Source: Brachionus plicatilis
Lineage: Eukaryota; Rotifera; Eurotatoria; Ploima; Brachionidae
NCBI GenBank assembly: GCA_010279815.1
Contig: QEOQ01000316.1
Span: 1,394,345 to 1,458,344, forward strand
Reading direction: 5' to 3'
Length of the DNA stretch: 64,000 nucleotides
A program made the translations under genes and the position numbers. Below the pieces are notes generated by a model, which saw only the letters and a list, made by a program, of their open reading frames with translations, was not told the DNA's origin and made no database searches. Position 1 is the first letter of the stretch; the number at the start of each line of letters is the position of its first letter. Of the stretch, positions 33,381-43,542 are shown piece by piece.

Positions 33381-33806
33381 GTTTAAAATTGTTTTAATTT
33401 TTTTTAATAAATTTATTTATTTATTTATTAAATAAAATAAGGTTTAATTTTTGTTACTAAATTAGCTTGTGAAAATGATTATTTTATTTTTTAAAATAAA
33501 ATTATTTTAAATAAAATTTCAGATTTTTTCCTAAATCAAAATATTTTAGAGTATGCTTTTAAGTTTAGATAATTTGCGTTTAACTATAAAATATTTAGAA
33601 GCTTCAAGTGGATTTAAAAAAAAAAAGTTAAAAGCTTTTAAAATTAAAATCGATTTTTAATTAAGGATTAAAGCAAGCTTTTCCAGCTATCCAAAAAACA
33701 ACTTCTACTTGAATTGAAGTATAAAGCCAAAAAATTGAATCACTTAGTTTTTAAAAATCAAAAATAACGATTTATATTTAAAAAAATAATTCAAATATGA
33801 TAAATT
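33381..33806. other. Intergenic, no feature seen
   Basis: AT-rich spacer between the WD40 gene and the 3' palindrome of the first micropeptide gene. Confidence 0.5.
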
Positions 33807-33824
33807 TTATTGATGCATCAATAA
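33807..33824 (-). terminator. Palindrome overlapping the poly(A) signal of micropeptide gene A
   Basis: An 18-bp perfect palindrome with core TTGATGCATCAA lies 47 bp after the stop of gene A. On the coding strand it continues directly into AATAAAAT, so palindrome and polyadenylation signal share bases. The core is kept at all five copies of the family. Confidence 0.7.
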
Positions 33825-33870
33825 TTTACAAATTAAAAAAAATCAAAAAAAGAAAATCTCTTTGATTTAT

Positions 33871-34014
33871 TTACCAAAGACCATATGGAAGAGATGTGTA
33901 TGGTAAAGCAGTGGTGTCAGTTGATCCGTAATATTCAAGTCCAGTGTATGGCAGGGCTGAATATGAATCCAAACCATAACCATAGACAGCGGCTTCTAAT
34001 CCCCAATAAGACAT
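33871..34014 (-). CDS. Tyr/Gly/Leu-rich micropeptide gene A (47 residues)
   Basis: A 48-codon frame on the minus strand begins MSYWGLEAAVYGYGLDSYSA and ends TSLPYGLW. It differs from gene B (34438) at two residues (Val for Ala near position 10, Pro for Gln near 43). The peptide is rich in Tyr, Gly, Leu and Thr, contains no Cys, Lys or Arg, and has no signal peptide or membrane segment. A TATA-like TATAAATA lies at 34085..34078, about 71 bp before the ATG, and a palindromic poly(A) site follows the stop. It is divergent from gene B with a 423-bp shared upstream region. I do not recognise the family. High Tyr/Gly content recalls structural or keratin-associated small proteins, but that is only an analogy. 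Confidence 0.75.
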   Translation of the reverse strand: MSYWGLEAAVYGYGLDSYSALPYTGLEYYGSTDTTALPYTSLPYGLW

Positions 34015-34077
34015 TTTTGAATTTGTTTTTCAATTATTGATGTTTATCTAATGTTAAGTTTCATAACAAAGCGTATT

Positions 34078-34085
34078 TATTTATA
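34078..34085 (-). promoter_or_regulatory. TATA box of micropeptide gene A
   Basis: TATAAATA on the minus strand about 71 bp before the ATG at 34014. The spacing resembles that at the related genes. Confidence 0.55.
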
Positions 34086-34350
34086 CTAATTTTTTTTCAA
34101 AAAAAATTTATTTTTACTCAAAAGATAAGATCTTCTTTTTGGAAAACAAAAAAGATCTTTGATTTAAATTAACATTCATCATTGTTATTCATTTACCAAA
34201 TAAAACAAATACATAAATGAACATACCTGAATATTTTTGAAATAGTTTTTCTAAATGACAAGATCAATTATTGATTATTGACAAATTTGCATTGTAAGAA
34301 ATTCTAGAAGAAAACCTGGATAGTATTTCGACAGAAAAATTTTGGTCGAG

Positions 34351-34358
34351 TATAAATA
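34351..34358 (+). promoter_or_regulatory. TATA box of micropeptide gene B
   Basis: TATAAATA in the context CGAGTATAAATAGTGG, 87 bp before the ATG at 34438. The same context and the same 87-bp spacing occur at gene D. Confidence 0.7.
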
Positions 34359-34437
34359 GTGGCATGTTTTTCTATCAAAATAAAAAACTTTTCGAAATAA
34401 ATAAAATAAAATTTTAAACCGATTGAAAAATCCGAAA

Positions 34438-34581
34438 ATGTCTTATTGGGGATTAGAAGCTGCCGCTTATGGTTATGGTTTGGATTCATATTCAGCCCTG
34501 CCATACACTGGACTTGAATATTACGGATCAACTGACACCACTGCTTTGCCATATACATCTCTTCAATATGGTCTTTGGTAA
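34438..34581 (+). CDS. Tyr/Gly/Leu-rich micropeptide gene B (47 residues)
   Basis: A 48-codon frame starts MSYWGLEAAAYGYGLDSYSA and ends TSLQYGLW. It has the same product as gene C (50674..50817) and differs from gene D by one residue. Substitutions across the family preserve the frame, the length and the Tyr/Gly pattern. The TATA box at 34351 and the palindrome plus AATAAA at 34644 make it a compact, well-formed transcription unit without introns. The longer antisense frame over this region is a shadow. Function unknown: with no signal peptide it is probably intracellular. Confidence 0.8.
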   Translation: MSYWGLEAAAYGYGLDSYSALPYTGLEYYGSTDTTALPYTSLQYGLW

Positions 34582-34643
34582 AAAAACCAACCAATTTAAT
34601 CTTTTTTTATTCTGTTTTTAACTAGAATTTATTTATTGTAAAA

Positions 34644-34659
34644 TATTGATGCATCAATA
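34644..34659 (+). terminator. Palindrome overlapping the poly(A) signal of micropeptide gene B
   Basis: The perfect palindrome TATTGATGCATCAATA lies 62 bp after the stop of gene B. The last four bases are the start of AATAAAATT. Confidence 0.7.
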
Positions 34660-34788
34660 AAATTTATCCCGCAAAAGCAATTTTTTTGCTCTTGAACTAT
34701 TCATATAACAATTATTTTTTAAAATCAGAATACCTATAAAACGACGAAACATTTTATTAGACTTTAATCAAATTTAAATACCGTAAAC

Positions 34789-35812
34789 TCGTCCAATTTT
34801 GATTAAAATAAAAGATTAATTTAAAAAATTTGGACATAATTTAAATCGAAGAGCTGGATTTTTTGATTTTTTTTAATTTTAAAACAAGTTTAAAGTAGTT
34901 GGGGTCTACCCGGTTATGTTATCAGCTGATTACATTACCGGGTAGTTGTTTTTTAGTTGTCAAGGGATATTTGAATTTTTCAAATGTTTTAAAATTTGTC
35001 TTATTTGAAAAACTGTTACCAAGATTATTATTTTTTGAACACTTCCCTTTTTCTACCGGAAGATAAAACAAATAAATACCAAAAGGAAAAAATTTTGCTT
35101 TTTAATAAATAATGAATTAAAATTCAAATTAAATTTTTAAAATTTTTCTTTATTTTTTTCGATTTAAAACCGTTACTAAGAGAAAAACTTATAAAACTTT
35201 AAAATCTCTTTTACAGATTTTTTTAATTTAATAAAATTACACAAAAGCGGAGAAGCGAAAAATCATTGAAAATTTTTTAGATGAAAATTATTTAAAAACG
35301 TAAAGAACTATTTTTACCTTTATTGAATATCATTTTACTTAAATGAAAATCTAAGCAAAATAGAATGGACCTAATAATTGTTTTTTTATTGAAAAGAAAA
35401 GAAATTTTTTTCTTTTAAAATTTTTATTTTCAAATCTAAATTTTTTTATCCGGAAAAAAACCTAGAGATTATTTAGTTTTACAAGATTTCCTCATAGTAA
35501 CGGATTCAAATCAATTTTAAAAAGAAAAAGTTTAATAATTTAATTTTAACTTCAAGATTTTATTTAAAAGGAAATTTTTTACTTTTCTTATTTATTTGTT
35601 TTATTCTCCGGTAGAAAAAGGCAAGTGTTCCAAAAATAATAATCTTGTTAAATTTTTTCAAGACAAATTTTAAAACATTTGAAAAATTCAAATATCCCTT
35701 GACAACTACCTTGACCTCTTTTAAAATTAAAAAAATCAAAAATCCAGCTCTTCGATCTAAATTATGCCCAGTTTTTTTAAATTAATTTTTTAATTTAATC
35801 AAAAATGGACGA
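34789..35812. repeat. Large imperfect inverted repeat reaching into the LRRCC1 start codon
   Basis: The left arm (about 34789-35215) and right arm (about 35460-35812) are inverted copies. The outer end TCGTCCAATTTTGATT on the left pairs with AATCAAAAATGGACGA on the right, which contains the LRRCC1 ATG. Shared inner blocks include GAAGAGCTGGATTTTTGAT, AAGGGATATTTGAATTTTTC and CCGTTACTA. The left arm carries an extra ~45-bp hairpin (TACCCGGT...ACCGGGTA, about 34905-34945) that the right arm lacks. A third, partial copy lies at 38478-38712. It is either a foldback element or an inverted duplication of the LRRCC1 promoter. Confidence 0.75.
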
Positions 35813-38201
35813 AGAGGACACCGACTTGAGTATGATTGACTGTGGCATCAAGTCCATAAAAGACCTTAATTTAAGATACAACTTAAAATCAATAAATCTT
35901 CATTCCAATTTGATAAACAAAATCGAAAATTTAACATATCTTCAAAATTTAATACACCTTGATCTATCATCGAACAAGATCACAAAAATCACCGGACTGC
36001 ACGGCCTCGTCTCACTAAAAACACTAAACCTTTCTTGCAATCAAATTGGTACAATCGAAAATCTAGATGGACTCAAAAAACTTGAATTCCTGAACTTGTC
36101 CTATAACAAAATTCAATCGATCACCGGTCTCAGCGATCTCTGGGGCTCGGACTACTCGCTTGAAACACTTTTGCTAAACTCCAACTACATTCTATCACTA
36201 GAAGAGCTCAGTTATTACTTGAACGGACTGAACTATCTAAAACACACCGCTCTTAACAACAACAAGTTTAGCCAAGACCACAGACCATTTCTATTCAAGA
36301 ACTTGAAGCATTTGCTGAGCATTGATGGCAGAGATAGGCAAAATAAAACAGTAAGTTACAAAATAAATAAAAAAATAGACAAATATCCAAATTTTATTGA
36401 AAATTCACCAGTTCTAAATACTCAGGACAGCGAGGAAAATGTGTCAGTCACTTTGTTTGGTCCAAAACTTGACCAAATAGAGGAAAAAATTCACAAACTT
36501 CTTTACATTAGAGACAAAATAAAGTGCAACAATAATGAATTGCCAAAACCGCTTGGTTTTCCCAGACAGACTGGTGTCCAAGTGTCCAAGATAGACCAGT
36601 CCACGTCCACTATTGACTCAAGCTTTAATGAAACCAATTCTTTGAATGATTTAATTAAAAATTTAAATTGTGAAATTGAAAATTACAAGAGTCAAAATGA
36701 CAAAAATATTTTGCTAATTACAGATCTTGGCCGAAAGGTGGAGAGTCTGGAAAAAGAAAAAGAGGCCAAGTGTGCTGAAGTGGTTGATGAGCGAAAAAAA
36801 ACTGAGCATTTGGAGTCTAGATTCAGGGATTTGGAGCATAAATTGGACAAAATGGAAAATAATTGTAAAGAAAAATTTGGCAAAAGGGAGGAAAAAATGA
36901 GGAAAAATTTCAAAAACGAAATCAAAGTCCTAAAAGAAAGACTAGAGGGTCTAATTAGGCAAAAAAGTGACAAAATACTTCGATTAGAAGAAGAGTATAA
37001 AAGCTTGGAGGATGAGTTTAGGCAAGCATTGGTCATCGAGTCGACCAGATTCAATGATTTATTTAAAAAATACGAATGTAATTTGGAAGAATTGAGCAAT
37101 TTGCGCGTCGATTCAAAGCACTATGACGCGGAGAGATCACGTGACAAGGCTTTGATAAACGAGTTGAATGACTTGATCCGCGAGCAAAAGGCCCGCGTTC
37201 AGCAATTGAACAAGCTAAGGCAACAAAACACTGACGAAATTCAGAAAAGAAGCGAAAAACTGAACGAAGCTGTCACCAATTTGGCCAAAATGAAGGAACA
37301 AAATGAGCTGTTGAAAAAAGAAAAGCTTGTGTGTGAGAATATTCAGAAAAAGTTGGCAACAGAGTTCGATGCCATTAAGTCAGAGCGGACACAGTGGTCC
37401 ACCAAGTTGAATGAGCAGAAAAATTTCTATCTAAACGAAGTGAATCGTTTGGAAACAGAGAATAACCAGCTTAAGTCTGATCTGAATTATCAAACTAATT
37501 GTTTGAATAAAGAAATAGATAATTGTAAAATTAAGAGTAAAATAATAGAGGATCAGACAGAGACTATTAAAAAATTGAAGCAGGCTTTGGTCGAGAGGGA
37601 CGACTTGCTCAAGGCGACCCGTGAAGAGTCGTTGCATCACCAGAAACAGCTTGAAAAGCAATTGAATGACGAAATGGACTTGTGCAATGAACTGCAGGTA
37701 AAATTGGAAAAGAGCAATGAAAAAAAAGAGTCGCTTAAAATGGAAGTGGAAGACATGAGGCTGGATTTGGCTGAAAATAAGAGAATTTATGATGAACTGG
37801 CGGAGAAGTGGAAGCAAAAGAGCGAGTCGATTAATGAGCTGGACGTGAAAGTGAGGCGAATGAAGGAAAATTTTGAAATGAAAGAAAAACAGCTTAACGA
37901 AATGACAGCTAAATTGAAGGAGGAAAATGAGGCTTTGAATTTGAGGCTGAGAAAGGCCGATGACACTTTTAGGCTACAGTATGATGCCGAGAAAAAGGAG
38001 CATTTGATTCAGATTGAAAAGGTTCGAGCTGAAAATAAGGAGCTTGTAAAAAGCTATGAGGCCAGGATTAAAGATCTTGAGGACGAAATGAGGTGTATTT
38101 TAGTCGAGTGCGAAAATAAGAAAAAGTTCTATGATGATAAAATAAATAGTTTTACTCAAGTTTTCAGCAAATTTCAGTCAGATCTAAAGAGTAATTTTTA
38201 A
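35805..38201 (+). CDS. LRRCC1: Leucine-rich repeat and coiled-coil centrosomal protein (LRRCC1/CLERC-like)
   Basis: An uninterrupted frame of 798 residues. The acidic start MDEEDTDLSMIDCGIKSI leads into about six SDS22-type leucine-rich repeats (residues ~10-165), for example LIHLDLSSNKITKITGLHGL and LKTLNLSCNQIGTIENLDGL. A linker (about 185-285) follows, then a nearly continuous coiled coil from about 285 to the end, rich in Glu, Lys and Asn. This order matches LRRCC1/VFL1-type proteins of the centriole lumen and basal bodies, needed for centriole orientation and cilia; vertebrate forms are somewhat longer (about 1000 residues). No intron is seen. The start lies inside an inverted repeat, so its promoter may have been duplicated or rearranged. 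RSPH1 in the same window also serves cilia, but the two are not adjacent. Confidence 0.8.
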   Translation: MDEEDTDLSMIDCGIKSIKDLNLRYNLKSINLHSNLINKIENLTYLQNLIHLDLSSNKITKITGLHGLVSLKTLNLSCNQIGTIENLDGLKKLEFLNLSYNKIQSITGLSDLWGSDYSLETLLLNSNYILSLEELSYYLNGLNYLKHTALNNNKFSQDHRPFLFKNLKHLLSIDGRDRQNKTVSYKINKKIDKYPNFIENSPVLNTQDSEENVSVTLFGPKLDQIEEKIHKLLYIRDKIKCNNNELPKPLGFPRQTGVQVSKIDQSTSTIDSSFNETNSLNDLIKNLNCEIENYKSQNDKNILLITDLGRKVESLEKEKEAKCAEVVDERKKTEHLESRFRDLEHKLDKMENNCKEKFGKREEKMRKNFKNEIKVLKERLEGLIRQKSDKILRLEEEYKSLEDEFRQALVIESTRFNDLFKKYECNLEELSNLRVDSKHYDAERSRDKALINELNDLIREQKARVQQLNKLRQQNTDEIQKRSEKLNEAVTNLAKMKEQNELLKKEKLVCENIQKKLATEFDAIKSERTQWSTKLNEQKNFYLNEVNRLETENNQLKSDLNYQTNCLNKEIDNCKIKSKIIEDQTETIKKLKQALVERDDLLKATREESLHHQKQLEKQLNDEMDLCNELQVKLEKSNEKKESLKMEVEDMRLDLAENKRIYDELAEKWKQKSESINELDVKVRRMKENFEMKEKQLNEMTAKLKEENEALNLRLRKADDTFRLQYDAEKKEHLIQIEKVRAENKELVKSYEARIKDLEDEMRCILVECENKKKFYDDKINSFTQVFSKFQSDLKSNF

Positions 38202-38477
38202 TTTGTAATTTTTTTTAACTTTAAAATTTTGTTATCAATTCTAAAAAAAATTATTTTTTAATAAAATTTTTATTTGTGTGCATTTTAAAGTCTTGTTTTA
38301 TTTAAATGTCAAAAATGAAAATAATGTTTTGGAAAGCTTATGTTTGCTGGAATTTTTTGATACAATCTATTTGGCTTGGATTTTTATTAGTTAGTTAATT
38401 AATTTTCATTAAAATTATATTCATAAAAGGTAGAGATAGTTCTTTAAGTTTTAAAAGTAAATTTTATCTCGGAAATT

Positions 38478-38712
38478 TTTAATGATTTTTCGCTTCTCCG
38501 CTTAAGTGAAATTTTTATTAAATTAAAAAATATGTATAAGAGATTATAAAGTTTTATAAGATTTCCTCATAGTAATTCAAATCAATTTAAAAAGAAAAAG
38601 TTTAAAAATTTAATTTTAACTGCGAAATTTTATTCAAAGGAAATTTTTTTCCTCCTCTTCATTATTTGTTTTATTTTCCGGTTGAAAAAGGGAATTGTTT
38701 TAATAATTCAAA
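38478..38712 (+). repeat. Third copy of the LRRCC1-flanking repeat
   Basis: It begins near AATGATTTTTCGCTTCTCCG and runs to TTTTCCGGTTGAAAAAGGG. It matches the loop and right arm of the inverted repeat at 34789-35812 (GCTTCTCCGCTT, GATTTCCTCATAGTAA, TTATTTGTTTTATT). Copies therefore flank LRRCC1 on both sides. Confidence 0.7.
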
Positions 38713-38841
38713 AATTATATAAAATTCTAGGTTTTTATAGAAAGAAAAAAAATCTAAATCGTTTTTTAATTGATTTGTCAATTATTTCTTAAATTTTAAA
38801 AAAGCTAACTAATTTCTCTAAAATATATCATCAATATAAGA

Positions 38842-39836
38842 ATGAAGTCAAACTGGAAAATATTAATGATGGTCACATTTTTAATCAAATTCGAATCAAA
38901 TTTTAGTCAAAACATGAATCGATTTGAAAAGCTTTTGATAAATGGATCAACAGACTTGACTGTGTCTGAACAATTTAGAGGCGCATATTCCTTCTACACT
39001 GTTCAAGGCTTGAGTCTTTTAAAATGTGCCTCCTTTTGTTCTATAAACAACAATTGTCTCATTTTTTCGATAAAAAAATCTGAAAATAATTTCGAATGTG
39101 AATTTTTTTCTTCTCAAAATTTGGATGAATCTGAAATAATTTCAAAAAGTTTTTCATCTGTATACAAAAAAAAACTTAGTAATTTAGGAACAACTATAAC
39201 AACTTCAACATCCACTACTACAATAACCACAACAACAACTACAATTACAACAACAGCAACCGCTGACTATACTTGTCTTGGTGATGATTGCTCTTGTTTT
39301 GATAGCATGAGGTGATATAAAAATATTTTTTTGTCTGAAAAATAATTTAAAATTTCAATTTTTAGTTATTTTTCAAAATCTTTAAATAAATGTGTAAAAT
39401 GTAGAGATGGTTGGACAGCATACAAAAGTATTTGCTATCAGGGATTCAGTAGTGTTAAAAGATGGCAAGACTTTGTCAACTACTGTTCTTCCCTTAATTC
39501 ATCACTCTTGATTGCAGACACTTCTGAAAAATTTGACTTCTTTAGACCAATATCAAAAGATCTTACTACAGCTAGTGGAAATCAGCGTACTTGGGTAAAT
39601 CATTAGTTTTATTTCAATTTATTTTTTTTTTATTTGAAATTAAGGTTTATGCCAAATATGATGTTATTGGAGTTTACCAATGGAATAATTTGAACACAAT
39701 TAATACTTCATTTTTTGATAATGGATTTTTATCAAGTAACACTGGATGTTTTTGCTATTACACATTTCCTAGATCTTTATTGCTTATTTATGGGTGTACT
39801 CTTTATTCAAATGGTATATGTGAATACGGTGATTAA
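38842..39836 (+). CDS. Secreted C-type-lectin-like protein with PAN-like region and Thr-rich linker
   Basis: Exons 38842..39311, 39366..39594 and 39645..39836 join in phase (introns of 54 and 50 nt) to 296 residues. A hydrophobic signal peptide (about 1-22) is followed by a Cys-containing PAN/apple-like region (about 40-110, with CASFCSINNNCLIFS), then a Thr-rich linker (about 115-140) likely to be O-glycosylated. The second half starts CVKCRDGWTAYKSICYQGFS, the usual entry to a C-type lectin fold (W-x-x-Y, then C), and closes with Cys residues in CFCYYTF and YGCTLYSNGICEYGD. The calcium-binding EPN/WND motifs are not evident, so carbohydrate binding is doubtful. Probably an extracellular adhesion or recognition protein. 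Confidence 0.65.
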
Positions 39837-40056
39837 TTTAGTTAAGTTTCACGATTAAATAAGAGGTAAATAAAATAATGACAAATATTGTTGATTTTAC
39901 AAAATTAAAATTTTCATTTAGCTAAAATATAATGATAAATAAAAAAATTATAACAAATTTTTGAATTTTGTTTTAATAATAAAAATAAGCTACAACAGGG
40001 TTTATCCGTATATTTTTCATTTTTTAAAAATTTTTAAATATTTAAAAAATTAATTA

Positions 40057-40213
40057 CAGTGCTTAAGAGATACAATGTAATTACAATTTTTTACGTAATT
40101 TTACGTATTATTTGCTAAGGTTACATAATCTTACACCAAATGTAGTTTGATAAAGATGTAATCTTGCCAAAATACGTAAAAAATAATATTTGCATTGTAT
40201 TTCTTAAGCACTG
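40057..40213. mobile_element. Small Tc1/mariner-like (Stowaway-type) MITE
   Basis: Inverted ends CAGTGCTTAAGAGATACA and TGTATTTCTTAAGCACTG lie between TA dinucleotides (40055-40056 and 40214-40215), fitting TA target duplication. It is 157 bp with no coding capacity. The AT-rich flanks are themselves partly palindromic, so superfamily assignment is tentative. Confidence 0.65.
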
Positions 40214-40756
40214 TAATTAATTTTTTTATATATTTAAAAATTTTTAAAAAATTAAAAATAAAATTCTAAAATCAATTGTTAAATTTTATTTTTAATCATA
40301 CTTTAAATGACTTTACCTGACCAAAATTACAAAGTTGACATTAATTGGAAAACTTGATTTTCTACAATTTAAAGTAAAAAAAATATAATCTTTCTTTCTA
40401 AATCTTGTTAACCCAAACTATTAATTGATGCAATAAAAAATTGTTCCTTTTTATATTTTTTGATATTAATTAGTTATTTAAAAGTAAATTTTTTCTTTCT
40501 TCTTATTAATAAAAGGTATTTTTGATTTTTTTTTAATTTTATCCTTGTTGAACTTAAAAATATTAAAATATTTAAAAAATTTACAATTTTTAACAGATGC
40601 TTTTAAAATTTTCTAAATCGAAATTTTCTAATGAAAATAAAAATATCGAAAAAAATTTTATTAACAAAAAAAATGATTTACATTTAAATATTAAAAATAT
40701 AATCAACAAATATAAAGAAAACCTGCCATTTAAACTAAATAATCATTTAATAAAAA

Positions 40757-41920
40757 CTATCGAGTAGAAAGACTAAATGACAATTTAGGCCGAGTGCCTT
40801 GTTTACCCAAGATCAATTTTTGTTCATCCATTTCCCGTTTGCGTTTGTCCTCCTCAAATTTTTGTCTTTCCTCGAGCAACTTTCGCTGCTCTTCGACCAA
40901 TCTTTGCTGATCCTCAGCCTATTTATCATTCAAATAAATTAATCAGGACTTTTTTTGTTATTTTAAAATTAAATTACAATTTTAATCTGCTGCATTTCTA
41001 TCTTTCGATTGTTTTCGCTGATTAAACGATTGAGCTCAGCTCTTTTGCGATTTTCATCCTCCTTTTAAATATCTTAAATTAGTTCAAAAAATGGCACAAG
41101 AGCCGAAAGAAAAATCAAAATGAAAAACTCTATGTGTAAGAACACAAACCGATCTGGAGCGCATCGATTTCGGAAAAATGCGGCTGAGCTGAAACTAAAA
41201 AAATAACTTTTTTTTTTATGCGACAGAAATTGCTTAGATCAATAACTAAAAAACATGTTCAAGTACTTCTTTTTCAAGAAAAGCCTTAAACTGAGTCTGC
41301 TTTTGCTTTTCTAGTTCATCTAACATTTCTTTTTCCATCAATTTTTTGGCAATTAAAAGGCGCTTTTGAACTTCCAGCTCAATATCCGCATCACGCTTTG
41401 CCATTTCTTCGTGCATTCGTCTCTCAATTTCGATCCCAACACGTCTTTGTAGTTCTTCCTCTATTTTTTTTTCAATATCTTCACTCGATTCACTTTAAAA
41501 AATAAATAAATTACCTAAAAAAAATTTTTTTTATTAAATTCTACCTAGTAGCAATTTTTTGGTTTTTTTCCACTTCTCTTTTTTTAAGCTCGGCCTCGAT
41601 GTCAACTGAGGATTTTGAAGAAGCCCTGGATCGTGATCTAGACCTGTTATGTGACCTTAATTAAAATTAAATTAATTTAATCAATTTTATTCTGAAATTA
41701 AGTAGTAAAAAAAAATTTTTTTCATTAAAAAATTTATTAATTAAAATAAATTTTTAAAAATTTACTTTTTGTTATTTTTTCGTCTTTCTTTTGATCGTGA
41801 GCGAATTTTCTTGTGTTTGCTCGATTTAGAGTGTCGCCTTGATTCAGAGTAGCTATGGGACCTGCTTCTGGATTTTCTTTTTTTTTGTTTTTCAACTGAT
41901 CTTGACCTTGAACGGCCCAT
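40757..41920 (-). CDS. ARGLU1: Arginine and glutamate-rich protein 1 (ARGLU1)
   Basis: Five exons, 41920..41766, 41655..41545, 41492..41267, 41061..40978 and 40918..40757, keep phase and give 245 residues. I chose the ATG at 41920 because it yields the conserved MGRSRSRS start; an ATG further upstream is in frame but adds a non-conserved leader. Residues 1-70 are Arg/Ser-rich. The remainder is a long charged helix (EIERRMHEEMAKRDADIELE, then SENNRKIEMQQIK and EEQRKLLEERQKFEEDKRKR), and the C-terminus KLILGKQGTRPKLSFSL is nearly that of vertebrate ARGLU1. ARGLU1 is a nuclear splicing modulator and Mediator-associated coactivator. The vertebrate gene regulates itself by a retained intron; the largest intron here (41266..41062, about 205 nt) is the place to look for the same. 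Confidence 0.93.
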
Positions 41921-43205
41921 TATGGAACTTTTTTTGTGACAAAAATTGATTTTAATCGTCAATTTTAGTAAAGCAAAATAAAAGGGTTAATGTAAATGGA
42001 CTCAATGGTCCGAGATTTTCCGCGTTTAGTTTATGTATCATGCTTGCTTTGATTTGTTCAGAAGTTAGCTGAAATTTTAATTTATATTATATAGAAATAT
42101 TTTTAGATTTATATTTCTTCTAATTGAAAATATACAAAGCTCTAAATAAAATGTTCTATTTAACTTATTTTTTATTAAGAACAAATAAGCTTATATATGA
42201 AAATATTTCAAGCATTTGGTTTTTTAAAAAAAAAAAAAATTGCATAGAAATATTAACAATCTGACAAGCAATTCTTTAAGTCTAGTTGTTGAGGTGACAA
42301 TCAACAGAAAAAGATTGAAAATTCTAATCAGGTTATTATACTTTCATTAGGACTACCAACGAAATCAAAATGTTTATTTAGATAAAAAAAATTTTTTTTG
42401 GGTTTTGATTTTTAATATTTAGCAAAAAAATCTAAATTACAAAATTTTTAGAAAATAACGATAACAAATTTTAAAGAGAATTATTCCCTTTGTCAAATAA
42501 AAATTTCCAAATTTATACAGCAATGATTTGGTACGAAGATCTGACGATATTTTACGTAAAATAACGTTAATTTACGGTAAATTGTCGATTTTCAAAAATG
42601 CCAAAAAGTCACTAGATTTTGGCTCTTTTTATGAGGTTTTCGATACAAAGTAACACGTAAAATTACGTAAAAATTATTTTTTTGAGGTAAAAAATTTATT
42701 AATTATTAATTAAACTTTTAAAATTTTTTTTATAATAACAATTAGATACAAAAAATTTATTTTTTAAAAATTCGATCTCATATTTATTATCTTTTCCATC
42801 ATCATCATCGATCATTATCTATTTCATTTTTTAATCAAATGTTTTTTGGTGGTGTATATTTTACAGAAAATTGCACCATTTATGCATAGCTTAGGATTAG
42901 TTTGTTCAAATTTGTACAATATTGTCCTGTTTGTGGAACCATTTTTTTACAATTTGAAAAAAAATACAAAATTTTTCTTTTATGTACTAAAACTACACAA
43001 TGCCTTAATTTTCCCCTAATTTTTGGTTAAAAATATAATCTAAAATGTTTCCGTATTTAATTTATTAAATAAAAATGCTTAAAGTTCTTTTAATTTAATA
43101 ATTTTTGAGCATGATCATCAAAATTTGATCATCAACTTAAATTTGTAAAAATTAGTGTTTTCTATGAAATTTTACAAAATTTTAATAAAAAAAATTCTTA
43201 AAAAA
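41921..43205. other. Intergenic with traces of repeats
   Basis: AT-rich. Near 42.55-42.68 kb lies a stretch with several TTACGTAAAA motifs, like the MITE at 57996. Near 42.85-43.0 kb there is similarity to the ends of the foldback at 5917. No gene was recognised. Confidence 0.45.
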
Positions 43206-43440
43206 CAGACAAATTCTTGAATATATCACTAGTTCTGAAAAGGATATTGAAGTTTGTCTGACATCGAATTTAAAATTTGATGCATGTTAGCAATGCGGCA
43301 GCGAAGGCGACTCAAATCTTGGACAATTAAAAAGAACTTTTGAAATTTGGACACCAGCTACTTTCAAGACCTTATTGAGAGTTTTATTTGTTCTCATCTA
43401 GAATGAGCCGTACCAGTTTGGTCACTCTACCGCCAAAAAA
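43206..43440 (+). mobile_element. LINE-type reverse transcriptase fragment
   Basis: Translation of the plus strand gives CLTSNLKFDAC, a stop, then NLGQLKRTFEIWTPATFKTL. This resembles the region after the RT domain of CR1/jockey-type LINEs (LGQLKRTF..WTP.TFK.L). In-frame stops interrupt it, so it is a dead fragment. An ATT-rich simple repeat follows at about 43.51 kb. Confidence 0.5.
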
Positions 43441-43511
43441 AACATTCTTTATTAATAATCATGATCAAAATATTAATATAAGCCTTTCTTTGAGTAACTT
43501 GTTTTATCATG

Positions 43512-43542
<31 letters not shown>

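Noticed and set aside
34304..34594. Antisense 96-codon frame over micropeptide gene B (and its twin at 51112-51402)
   Set aside because: It exists because the two duplicated blocks are nearly identical. The plus-strand micropeptide has the TATA box, the poly(A) site and four conserved copies; the antisense frame has none of these, and its tail is AT-rich junk.
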